Below are positions 22,338 to 32,821 of a DNA stretch of 64,000 nucleotides, piece by piece (within the stretch, counting starts at the first letter, position 1; each line of letters begins with the position of its first letter). The stretch lies in NCBI GenBank assembly GCA_000827495.1, contig KN817581.1:124001-188000 (forward strand). Reading direction: 5' to 3'. The notes below the pieces were generated by a model. It had not been told where the DNA came from, did no database searches, and was given only the letters and a program-made list of their open reading frames with translations. Made by a program: the position numbers and the translations under genes. This DNA comes from Hypholoma sublateritium FD-334 SS-4. Taxonomy: Eukaryota; Basidiomycota; Agaricomycetes; Agaricales; Strophariaceae.

Positions 22338-22523
22338 ATAGTATTAAACTGTAGGCAGGATCAATACACGTAGTTAGACAGTTATAAAGTACAAAAAACT
22401 AAACCTCATTTAATGTTTGAGGATGAACGGGAGTCGGGACAGCGAATAGACAGCAATTACAAACTGATTAGGATGGTGTGCAAAGCAAGATCAAAACAAG
22501 ATCAAAAACACCAGGTTGGTAGC

Positions 22524-23927
22524 TTAAGCACCCTCGGTTATCGATTCTGGAGAAGCTTGTGTATTGACTTGCGTCGCAGAGCCTCCGTGTTTAGTGCCAG
22601 TTTGGTGTGTATTAAGGAATGAGGAAGGAGCAAAGGAGTTCTGGAATTTGAGCGATATTGGGCTGTCGTGTGCTTGCAGCGTGTCGGTGGTTAGATTGAC
22701 ACGGACAATAATGAGAGTAGGAACGATCGACTGTCATCATACTATAAGCCAGATGCTCAGAGTAGAGAGGCAGAAGCTATGCACGCACCGATATTTGCCC
22801 GAGCGCCTTCCCAATGATGTTACTCGCCTGCGAGTTGAGCTCGAAGAACGCCAGCAGGATGATCGTCGATGCCGTGTAGATTACACCCGACTCGACGACG
22901 ATCCACACGATCGCCATGTAGTTCGTGCGCGCCTTCTCAGCGGCGGGCGCGACGTGCGCCGGGATCGTCGCAGCGTACGACCAGATGCGGAACGCAATGA
23001 GGCACGTCGCCCCAACCTGCGTCGCGATCGACAAGGACCATGACGCAAGCAGGTATTTGAGGATGAGCGGCCAGGCCGCATCACCGCCTTTTGCGATGAT
23101 GGACGTGGCGATATAGCCAGTGGCTGCCGAACAGGACCGGTGTCAGCACGGAGCATTATTTAATACAGCGCGTTCGAAGGAGCTTGCCTGCAGACGCCGC
23201 CACCATTAATGACTGATTCAGTTGGTGGTATTCCGCGAGTCAGCCAGATTGTCCACAAAGAGTATGGGATCGTGCTGACGCACCGGAAGGATAGCCAGGT
23301 ACGTGTTTCGGCCCCAGACTACATACATACGCCACACGAGCACAGCGTCGCCAATAGCGGACTAGTAATAAACCAATTCAGTAAGATTGACCTGTCAACG
23401 GGGGACGAGGAAGAAGGCGAACGTTAGTGAAGTACAGCGCCTTTAACCCAATCTGCTCTGGTATGGTCTCCTGCGCGAGATAAGCTTCTGAATCGCTGGC
23501 GTTGAGAAATGCGTTCATCAAGAGCCTGAGGTTGAGCGAAACGTGGAGAGTCGAGATGATAAATTGGAGGATGGCGCAGGTGAAAAACAACCTTCGAATA
23601 TCAAAGACAAATAATTAGCTGAAATCTGAGTGGGTCGAAATATGCCTTACGACGAGACACGCTTTCCTTCTCTGCGTTTCTGTATGAGAATATACATACA
23701 GCTTCCGAAGATAACGATGCTGTTAGAGAAAGCACTCAACGTTAGTATAATCCATACTGGGAGTTACTCATTTGGGTAGGGTAAATACGAACTTGAGACC
23801 TGAAAAATAAATGCCGTCTGAATCCAGGAAAGCATGGAAAACGAAAGAGGCGCGTACCATACAGAACAGCATTGCACCATCCTCCTAGAAGTTCTCCAAA
23901 GCTCGCCGAGACCGTGTAGAAGCCCAT
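22524..23927 (-). CDS. Fungal seven-TM protein of unknown function, 8 exons
   Basis: A 319-aa polytopic membrane protein like the large Agaricomycete families (DUF6533/DUF6534-like) annotated only as hypothetical. Exons: 23927-23858, 23799-23793, 23719-23651, 23591-23423, 23361-23284, 23212-23188, 23123-22789 and 22730-22524. Motifs: NIVIFGSCMYIL, LFFTCAILQFIISTLHVSL, SAIGDAVLVWRMYVVWGRN, ATGYIATSIIAKGG, LIAFRIWSYA and GVIYTASTIILLAFF, with a polar C-terminal tail. The start is the first ATG in frame (MGFYTVSASFGELL). Exon 2 is only 7 nt and the intron after exon 6 uses a GC donor (CAG|GCAAGC). A sensor or receptor role is a guess from topology. Confidence 0.78.
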
Positions 23928-24465
23928 CGTCACCGAGAGTAAAAACGAAGAGATCGCTGACAGACAGACAGATTTTTTATGTCAACGCAATAAGCAGGGG
24001 GATAAGCATGGACAGCATTCAAACATACCGGCCTATTTGAGCTGCCAAATCCCCGGATGGCAAGCAAATAGTCGTTATCTATTCGCATGCCATGACGACC
24101 CTGGCATATACGTATTTAGTAGTCCACTGAAATTTGCTACGCAACTGCCCACAGCACCCAGATCACATGGAATAAAAAGTTGTGCGATCCGGCGGGGGAA
24201 CCGCTATTTATAAAAGTGTACACCTGGAGATTTTGAGAAATTTCCCATAAATGCGGTAGAGGGATAAGCCTTACCAGTCTGGCATTTGAGATGTGAAAAG
24301 GCGCAATGTCACGAACAGAGAAATCGACACCGGTGATGAGCAGCCGTGTGCATGGAGTGGGACCGGAGCAAATGTTGTGCTTTCAAATGCCTGTTCAGAA
24401 AGCAAGTCCGATAAGGGAATCCGGGCTGAAAATGGTGTGTCCAGTCGTCCACGTCTAAGCGGACC
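23928..24465. other. Upstream region of the 7TM gene
   Basis: Contains ttatttataaaa near 24206, A/T-rich but on the wrong strand and too far away to be called a promoter. Nothing else is identified. Confidence 0.3.
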
Positions 24466-24477
24466 TTGACCTTGATG

Positions 24478-25020
24478 CTCAACCCAAGTAGAGGACAGGT
24501 CCGTTATTTGAATAGCGAAGCCCCCCCCCCAAGCTTCGAACGTTTCGAAGTAAGCATTCGCATTTCATCGGGGTGTACTTGTGGAGTAAATAATTTACAT
24601 CAACGCCTCGCCAACGAGCCCCTACAAACATGTCAGAAGCCAGTCAGTGACGATGTAAAGCAAGGACGCACCTATCAGCCACAGCCTCCTCGTGACGGTG
24701 CGTCCGTTTCTTCTCGGCAAGCACAAGCCTAACCCAAGTAGAGGGCAGGTACGCTATTCAAATTATTTGAATAGAGAGCACCCCCACGGGCTTCAAGCGT
24801 TCGAAGAACTCGCATACCAGAGGCTCGGAATCGTTATCGGAGTCTAGATTCAATAGTATTGGCGTATACTTTTGAGATAGATAATTTACATCAACACCTC
24901 GCCACCGAGGCCCTACAAACATGTCAGAAGCCAGTCAGTGACGACGGAAAGCAAGGACGTACCTATCAGCCACAGCCTCCTCGCGCCGGCGTGTCCGTTT
25001 CTTCTCGGGAAGCACAGCGC
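24478..25020 (+). repeat. Tandem direct duplication of about 250 bp, two units
   Basis: Unit 1 starts near 24480 and unit 2 near 24731. Both begin with aacccaagtagagg and a caggt(c/a)cg(c)tatt box, pass through a C-run and a cgttcgaa palindrome, and share a long near-identical block. The block contains acatgtcagaagccagtcag, then acctatcagccacagcctcc and tccgtttcttctcgg. Spacing is about 250-270 bases. The units have small insertions and base changes, so the duplication is not recent. No protein or RNA function is evident. Confidence 0.75.
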
Positions 25021-26150
25021 TGGTCCTGCCGATATTTCCCGAGCCAACCTCTCCTCATAAATTTCCCCTGGGGCGGCCCTCGCCTTCTTCTCGTCGATCA
25101 CTCGTTCTCAAATCCATTTGTTCGCGATATCGATTCTCTGTCGCCCATTTAAGGGTGATGGGGTCATGGACAACTTCTCTGCGCGTTGTTTCGCGTCCGA
25201 GATTTCACGGCGGGTGCCGCAGCCCCGATTGGCTGTTCCACAATAGGCATCGGAGGGTTCGCTGTCTTTGCGCGGATGTGCGGCAGTATGGTTGATACGA
25301 TTCTTTGCGCCTTCGCATACTCGCCGCGCTTCATGATCCTCTGCGAATTGTTGTTCTTCGCGGGTCATACAGGGTCGCATGGAAAAGCAGATTGACTATG
25401 TAAAAACGAATAGTAAATAATGTGTAACGACGGCAGCGCTTTGTGGATGAAGACAAACGCACCTGTCGCCATAATCATGACCGCTCCTCAACCTTCCAAG
25501 CGAGGATGAGGTAGGTATCTGGACTGATGAACGGCACTGGTTGCTGCTACCTTCGACTTCTGACTTTAAACGGACGCGGTCGAAATGCGGAGGTCGCGAT
25601 TGTCTTGCGAATGTCGTCGATGGGCGATTTCTCATCGATGAACGTTTGGACGAACACGACGATTGCTATAATTCCGTGTTGCCGTTAATTTCGTGTTGCC
25701 GTTTACCGTTCGCCCCTCTTAGCAGTCGAGTCAGGGAACAGGTGCCTCGGAACAACTGAAATGCGCGCCGAAAAGAGCCACAAGAGTGTGTTGGTCGTTA
25801 TGTCGAGGACATTCAATTTCAACATCCTATTTGTGCACGGAGACACCCTCTCCAGTCAGAAGGGCTGGTCTATACGGAAATTACTTGGGGGTGTTGAATG
25901 CAATCTGCATTTCACGGGTATTTCATCCGCCACGGGCGTCAAGACGATGTCGCGGGGAACAACTTGAAGTTCTAAAGCGCGAATGCGCGACGTTTGAGAA
26001 GAGCGAGTCCTTCGTCGGGGTTTTTGCGTGTGGACGCGCTTGGACTCAAGGGAGTGCTCTATGAATCACTAGATAAACGTGTCAGCTTTCGCAGCGAGGA
26101 TAGACAGGAGATGCGGACTGACATCAATAGCCGTTAAGTTCCGCACACTC
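25021..26150. other. Gene-poor stretch
   Basis: Frames are short on both strands, with no domain recognised. It is part of the decayed 24-30 kb zone. Confidence 0.35.
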
Positions 26151-26152
26151 AA

Positions 26153-26310
26153 CTCCTGGACGACGCCGACCGCAGCATTGGCAACGAGAATGAAAACGAA
26201 GACTGAAGGCTCGACGAAAGGCGTCCATGAGGCTGAGCCCTCCGATAACTTTTCCCCGAGCAACGCCAGAACAAATGACACGGCGGCTGAGCCAAGGAAA
26301 GTTGGAGCAT
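26153..26310 (-). pseudogene. Fragment of a P-type Ca2+-ATPase (SERCA-like) gene
   Basis: The minus strand encodes GSAAVSFVLALL followed after a variable loop by FVEPSVFVFILVANAAVGVV and then QE. This matches the M1-M2 region of SERCA-type calcium pumps (typically SAxxSFVLALxE, FVEPLVILLILVANAxVGVxQE). Upstream, the expected LVLILL segment is present only with a frame change. Downstream, the conserved AIDALKEYSP block is badly degraded and a stop follows. The rest of the pump (P-type DKTGT, nucleotide domain) is absent. It is therefore a short relic rather than a functional gene. Confidence 0.55.
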
Positions 26311-27600
26311 GACTCTGAGCTACCCTGGGATAAGTTCCCTGGGGGGGGGTCGCCAGTTTTCAAGGGAGCTCCGAAAATCAAATCAGTACAGTCATTGTAA
26401 AGAAGTGGAATTGAAGCAGGAGCTGAAGCCAAGCTGAAGAAAGAGGAGTCGAACAAGAATCGACTCGGAAGGGTTGAAGAAAACGGGCCGCGGTGCCGGA
26501 GAGTCAGCATGAGCTGATCTCTTTTTCGCCCTCGTCATCTCTCCTCCCCTTCAGCTTGACTTCAGCTCGCCTAGCGCTCAAGCGCTCAACGTTCAACCTC
26601 AAATATGAACTCGCCCAGAGCGAAGCAAAAGATGTGCCGGAGCCAGTATTCACTGGTGACTGCATTCTATGTTCGGTAGCACATTTCGCGACTTGCTTTT
26701 CTGCGAGCCCTCAACTGACGTCTGCACTGTACAGCTCGATATCTTCATTGGAAGCGCGAATCGTTCGAAGGAACTTACGCTCAGGAGTCTAGACCCACCG
26801 GAAAGCGCGATACGAGAAGACGGGGGTGCAGGCCTCAATTTCAGGTTTCCGTGAGGCAGGCTACATTAAGTCCCACCACACCGCGACCTCAGTGCATCCC
26901 TTCGTCCCGTTATCGTTACACACGCACGCCCCAGGCGCGTCCCTACATTTTCGCCGAAAACGTCGAAAGTATCGCAGCCGCAAACGCCGTCACCTCACTA
27001 CGGCCCCTCCGCACGCAGCCGTCACTCGTCCCAACACACTACCTCACTGCAGATGCCCATCCGTCAGCGCTTCAGCCCCTCCGCGATCTCTTCGCGTCCA
27101 CCCCTCGCCACACGACCTTCAGCCGCGCGCTATGTACGCCAGCCGCGCAGTACTATCTGCGGGCGCGACGTACGCAGCTGACGATATATATCCGCTACGC
27201 AGGCGCGAAGCCGCCCCTGCACTCGAGCAGATCAAGGCCCGTTCGAAATGCTTCGCCGAAGGTTCTGCGTGATCCTCCAATGACCAGAAGTCGAGGATAT
27301 GAACGACGGTGAATCCATACGGAGGACCCGGGCATCGACTGATTCCCGCACAGCGAAAACCGCGAGCGACGAAAAGAAAGACTCCGTAAATTCAATGCAA
27401 GTTGGACTTCGAGCCTCGAGGGATTTACGGAAAGTTAGAAGGGTGGAATGATATGCCGCTAGATTATGGAACGAGGTACGCTCAGCTATCCGCGCTCCTG
27501 TTTGCTCGTCCTTACTGAGACCAACCTACAGACAGTCATGCATTTCCAACCCATGATCTTCTTCGCCTATCGCGAACCACCGAAGTCCTACAGAAATATT
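26311..27600. other. Gene-poor stretch
   Basis: Includes a G-run at about 26340 and C-rich, repeat-poor DNA around 26870-27240 that is open in two plus-strand frames for about 150 codons. Composition (Pro/Thr/Arg-rich, no motif) argues against a protein. Nothing else seen. Confidence 0.35.
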
Positions 27601-27837
27601 GCTCATTGACAAATGCCCGGATGACTGGTCTGAACCTGCACATGCGGATCTTGCTCTTGGAGAAGGAGGTCACCTACATGGGTCTCGCACGTTTCCAAGG
27701 CTGTTTTCAAAGTTGGTCCGTCGCTATCATGGCACCCCAAGAGCAATTTGCGCGAAATACGGTAAATTATACTCTAGATTGCAGGTTTCTCTGAACATGA
27801 CGCCATTTCCGAGGACGTTACAGTCTATGGAAGTGAA

Positions 27838-28335
27838 TATATCCATCTCCGGCTCTGGTCTCCATTTCCCCCGAATACCATCAACGCTTTCCCAAGTATG
27901 TGGAAGGACGCCTCTTTCGCCATGCTGCAGATTTGGGGTGTGCTAAAGTTATAGCCGCACGCACCATGTACGAACCTCGACGTCATAAAATTTCCAACAG
28001 TTGAAAAGTTGATATTGAGCCGCGCTGCCTCCACTCTTTCGACGATTTCCACCATTGCGAGCCACGACAAAGAAGTCTCGTTCCTCTTTTCACGTCGATA
28101 AAGCTCATTGAATACACCAACGATGTTGTGCATTGTGTACCGCAGGGAATCGATGCCAATCGAGAATTTATTTCTTTTGGCATTTGCGGCATCGCCTCTG
28201 CTCTCCGCCGATTGCGTGTCACATTTCGTCCCTTGTCGCGTTTGGAACTTCCTTCTGCACGGGGTGAACGTCGAGTAGTCCTTCAGGAACGTAGTCGACC
28301 CGCGACTTTCTGAGAACGACTGTCCGCCATTCGGG
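27838..28335 (+). pseudogene. Decayed copy of the F-box gene at 43.3 kb
   Basis: DNA-level similarity to about 43562-44160 is obvious. Shared words include atatatccatctcc, accatcaacgctttcccaag, tatgtgga, cacgacaaagaagtc, aaagctcat and cagggaat(c/t)gatg. Relative to the intact gene, about 110 bases (near 43821-43928) are missing, and there are several frameshifts and stops. No F-box start or C-terminal repeats remain. The similarity ends abruptly near 28335, where sequence from the kinase locus begins. Confidence 0.8.
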
Positions 28336-28895
28336 CCAGTCCAAAATCACACAGCACGACTTTTCGACTGTCATCAGTGAAGACATTTATTCCTTTAATA
28401 TCACCGTGGATATCTTTTAGCGTACAGATATGTCAATCCCAAACAAATGCGGCAAATCTGTGCGGTTTCAGTGAGAAATGGCTTATAAATGACAAAAGTT
28501 CAAGCCTTACAATGTCTAGGCGTGTGCTTTCAGGGTTTTTGAGGACATTCTAGCGGCGTTTCCTGGCTCCAAGTACGGCGTGGCGATGAACGATTTGGTG
28601 TCGAGAATGCTAGCGCCAGGGATTTTGACCCATTGATGAGCTCGACAGATTCCGACGGAGTGTGTGGATGCCTGCGCCGCGACCAGGCCTGCAAGATAAT
28701 AGGTCAGTACAAGAAGGCCGGTACTCAGATATTGTGAGTAGAGGATCATAAGTAGAATTGGCACTCACGTCCACTGCACTCTCGTTTAATTTTCTTCGGT
28801 AATCCATTCCACTTCAAATTAAAAGCGAGGGATTTAGTTCCTTTTCGACGCGACATATGTGTAAATAAAAGGCACGCACAAGCCTTGCTCCACAT
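28336..28895 (-). pseudogene. Decayed copy of part of the kinase gene at 48 kb
   Basis: Similar to about 48110-48790 on the same strand: gccagtccaaaatcaca, ctgtcatca, tttaatatcaccgtggata, caggcct/caagccttacaatg, ctaggcgt, cagggtttttgaggaca, ctcttttcgacgcgacat. Introns of the parent (for example the one at 48235-48286) are retained, so this is a DNA duplication, not a processed copy. It spans the catalytic HGD region back to the Gly-loop intron. It has lost exon 4-5 sequence and carries multiple frameshifts and stops. It cannot encode a kinase. Confidence 0.8.
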
Positions 28896-28969
28896 TTTAG
28901 ACTTCTTCTAACAGTCGATTTGAAAAAGGGGTGAATTTAGTAGGAGTATAATCTTCAGACGACTGTCCC

Positions 28970-30280
28970 TAAGTCATGCGAGAATTCTGCGCTGACGTGC
29001 GCATTGTGTCGTTATTGGGTCCTAGAGGGACTGGATGGCGAGAAGCGGCGCCCACGCGCGCGAAATGTGACTCGCGCAGGCGCCGTGGCCGCGTTATTAG
29101 ATGCTCGAAGGGAGAGGCGGCGGAGAATGAGGGCCGCGCGAGTATCGAAGCTAATGTAGGCAACTCAGAGCCGTCGTCTGCTGCACCTGGTGCGTCGCTG
29201 CAGATAATAGCGGGGGCGCAAGCATTACGGCTCGCCCTAGCGCCAAAGGGGCGCGAGTGAGGCGCAATGAGGCGCAACGGCCCGCGAAACTTTGCAGCTG
29301 GTAGTGGGCCGTGGCGTCCGTGTTGACAGCCGTCCGTAGAATTTATTCAGGGCTAGAGGAAGGCGCGAAAGGCGCGGGGCAGCGATGGTCACTGGTGGTC
29401 GTAAATGATAGTGGAGGCGTGTAACGCTGTAGGCACCGCGGGGCCCAGACATCAACAGTTCGAACAGCGGCGAACCACGTGTGACGTTCCCGCGTACGCG
29501 TCCTCGTACTGTTTCTGCAGCGTGCAGGCAGGTAGCCTTCAATGGGAGACGCTGCTGGCTATGAGGATGTCGTTGCCGATTGACGGTAAGAGCGACCCCA
29601 CCGAGACCCCACTGAGAGACGGCGGCCTGCCCTCGATGGGCGGTAGTGGTGCACAAACATGTACGTTTTTCCGTGTACCAGGCTGACAATGGCGCGGCGG
29701 GAGGGGCGGTGCGCAGGAAGGGCGGTGCGCAGGATGGTGAGCGGCGGCGGCAGCGGCGGCGAGAGGAAGCTCCGGGCGAGTTCGGGGACGCCGAATGGCG
29801 CGTATGGCGCTCGAGAGGCCCATTTGGGATGCCTTGCTCTCGTTCATGGAGGTCGATCATTTGGACGGCTGCATTCAGCGGGCAGCGAGGGGTCAGCGGG
29901 GTGAGGGAGGGGTGACGGCGGATGTTGCTTACTTTGCGTTGCTTGCGCTCATCCCTTGGCGCGCCCTTCCGACTCTGCGCACGCTGCGTTTGCTGTACCC
30001 GCCACTGTTGTCGTCGCATTGTTGTCGTCGCGCGACCGTCGAGTCTCGACGCGATGGCGTGGGCCGCTCGTCGAGTTCAAACTGCACGTGTGCGCGAAAG
30101 AGAGCAGTCACCATCAAAGGTGAGTCAATACTGGACAGACCCCGCTTTTCATCAACTTTGTCTGTCAGCTCAGTAGATGAAAAAACTCACTTCTTGTTTT
30201 TTTTAAAAGGCGACAGTTGGTTGGGAGTCGGCGCCAAGATAAAGTCTGCGGGATCAATGCGGCTTTAGATCTTTAGAGGC
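28970..30280. other. GC-rich block without a defensible gene
   Basis: Long frames are open on both strands, including a 260-codon minus frame at 29237-30019 and a plus frame at 29795-30268. The translations are Arg/Pro/Ala-rich with no domain, as expected from high GC. Composition differs sharply from the AT-rich flanks. It may be an old GC-rich repeat or a non-coding transcript. I do not call a gene. Confidence 0.3.
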
Positions 30281-30735
30281 CGCAACTTGCTACTCGGTTG
30301 ATGCAAGGTTGATGGCAACTTTGTTTCTCAACCAAAATCCCGCTTTGCCCCTTTTCCTTGTACATATTCAGACAAAACAACAACCCATTGCTCATCAAGC
30401 TCGAGGTTGAATCGAGGGCAATCCAATCACATTTCAGGTAAATAATGACATAGAAAACTTGTCATATTAGGTCTATTACTTCCAGTCCCGCCGGGATATT
30501 GAAGTATAAGATTGGAGTAAAGCGAATGGTACAATGGTGTCGATAACATAAGTAGGATGGTAGCCCGAGGTATTGTACGCGAAGATGTTAGAGATATAAT
30601 ACAGTGTAAGCAGATAGTAGCGGAACTTGAAGAATAGCGACATCTAGGCGGCCGAGAGGCGAGCAATGTGCTTTCCCCTCTAAAGGCCTCAAATGGTAAA
30701 TGAGCAATGTAAGTGTAGCACCGAGGACGCATCAT
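30281..30735. other. Intergenic, downstream of ATG15
   Basis: AT-rich spacer that should contain the ATG15 3' UTR. No gene seen. Confidence 0.4.
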
Positions 30736-32283
30736 TTAATGACAGCGGTTATCTGCTGTTGAGCTCCGATTCTTAAAGTTTCCAAACTCCCAATTGAAGC
30801 AGTCCTGGAATAAGGTAATGTCAGATGTAAAGCGACGACCTAATGGGCAAAACTCACGCTACAGACTCCTTCCGTCCCCTCCACGTCGTCTGCGGGAAGG
30901 GGGAGAGGGACCTCTCTCATGAGTTTCTTCTCAGGCTCGTCCGGATCCTCGCGTTTCTTGCGCCCCCACCCCCAGTCGAGGGCCGAGAAAAGGCCGCCTT
31001 CCACTTTCTCGTCGCCCGCTTCCCCATTGAACTCGTCCTTCCAGTCCGCGCCCTCCGTGAAGAGCCGGTCGAGAATCAGCTTTATGCCGTGGTTGCGGAT
31101 GTTCACCGACCACCCGAGCTTCTGCACAGTGTCGTAGAGGATCACCTGGCCGTTGTGGCACCGCGTTTCGAGTGCGAAGCCACCGAGCGCGCAGGTGGAG
31201 GCGACTCCCGTGCAGGTTCCCATGGGAATGGGATCAGCGGTATTGTAGACGTGTGTGATGTGCCGCGATGTGGGCTAGACAGGCTATAAGCGCAAACCGA
31301 ATGAAGAATGAAACCCAGAGATACGCACTGGATGGGGGAGGTGAAGCCGGCGGGAGGCCAGACGCTCTGCTGGGGCTTCGAAGGCGACGACGGGTGCACC
31401 GAAAGTGGCGCCCACGAGCGCGGCCAACCCGCCGCCTAACGAATGCCCAGTGAGCCAGATATTGGCGTGTGGGTACATGTACGAAACATTGTTGTACAGA
31501 TTCTGCGGAGCCATCAGACGCGCCTGCCGTGCGCAGAGAACCACTCACCAGGCCGATGGGGTAGAACAGCCCTTCGTCTTTCATCGCGTCCTCGACGCAG
31601 TCGGTGTCGCAGCGGTATCCCCGGTCGTAGCATCCGCACACCGTCGACCACGTGGGGCCCACCCGGGCGCAACAGCACGAGAACAAGAGGTTGTCGTTCC
31701 GCTTATCCTTCGCCACCGTTGGCCCGCCGCCGCCAACGAGCCAACCCGCCGACGTTCCCTTGACGGAAATAATCACGGTGGTGTTGTCGCTGGAGACGAA
31801 GATATGCCCCCGCAGGGCATCGTCGTCGGGGCCCCAGCCGTGCGGATCAGACCGCCACTCGTCCGATAGGTCGTACCAGTCCGCCGCCGTCGAGTTGTTG
31901 GGCGCATATGCATTGAACGACATGGCAGCGAGTTGGTGCAGGGTGCTGCGCTTCGATACGTCGGGCGCTGCCACCTCCCAGTCCTTCCAATCCAGCGCCG
32001 GTGCTGTGCCCCGTCGCGAGTCCTCGCGCGCGGCCATGAATGCCGCATGGGACTCTGGCCGTGGTATCCACGATGTCTGCGCCTGGATCATGAACTCTGT
32101 CTCCTCGCCAGAGAAAGAGTCAGACTGGGCGTAATCGGAGAATACGACTCGCGAATTGTTCACGACTGCGTGTTGGTGGCGCAGTTGAAAGGTAACCGGA
32201 GACTCTGGGGGATACAATGCGATATTTGTCCATAGAAGAGTCGATATAAAGCTTTGCAGCGCTCCAGGAAGGCCCAAGAACAT
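30736..32283 (-). CDS. atg15: Autophagy-related lipase ATG15
   Basis: The vacuolar class 3 phospholipase that breaks down autophagic bodies, reaching the vacuole by the MVB pathway as a single-pass membrane protein. Four exons (32283-31549, 31502-31329, 31274-30858, 30804-30736) give 464 aa. The first ATG gives MFLGLPGALQSF and an N-terminal hydrophobic anchor. Family landmarks in order: GWGPDDDALRGHIFVSSDN, NDNLLFSCCCARVG, YNNVSYMYPHANIWLTGHSL with GG (nucleophile Ser at about 267), FGAPVVAFEAP, HITHVYNTADPIPMGTCTG (Asp about 317), ALETRCHNG, LGWSVNIRNHGI (His about 364), and the short last exon with DCFNWEFG. All catalytic residues are present. Length and motifs fit the family well. Confidence 0.93.
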
Positions 32284-32821
32284 CACGGTTTGCAGTCAAG
32301 TTAAGAACGATGATGCTGCGAGCCGGACTCATTCAATCTTACAGGGGTTTATAGTCACGTGATTAATAACCAGACCTCGCTCGACTTGTCAGTGTTGAGT
32401 ACAGCTCTGGCAAACTCAATACGATAAATAGTAATTTCTCGTGTAGCGTTGGTACGGAGGATGATTAAATCCAAAGTTGGATGTCATACTTGCCCTGACG
32501 GAGCACTGAGCTTTGGGCCAGCATCAGTTTGTGAGAAACTCCGAGAGAACGGGCCGGCTGGCCGTTCAGTACTTTCCTATTCAACTCTCCTCCAATGGTC
32601 TGTGTTACTTGTATCCAGAAAATTTAGAGGAAATATTTTCTAAGCTGTCCTCTGAAGTTACTAGCGTCAAATGAGTTTTCTCTGATATTTTTTCAATTTA
32701 TGTAAGCCAACGTACAGTGTAACGGTTCTCGGTAATTTCTTGTCCAGGTTTACAATGGTCGATCGACGATAAGTAGCCTGTAATGGTTACGGTATGTACT
32801 CTAGCTGCCCTCCTAAATTTA
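32284..32821. other. Spacer upstream of ATG15 and downstream of P450
   Basis: Holds the ATG15 promoter (minus strand) and the P450 3' UTR. No supported ORF; no clear TATA box found. Confidence 0.4.

Noticed and set aside
26826..27312. Two overlapping plus-strand frames of about 150 codons
   Set aside because: Composition is Pro/Thr/Arg-rich without motifs; both frames being open points to C-rich DNA rather than a gene.
29237..30019. 260-codon open frame on the minus strand
   Set aside because: Arg/Pro/Ala-rich translation, overlapping long open frames on the plus strand in a GC-rich block, no domain and no splice context.
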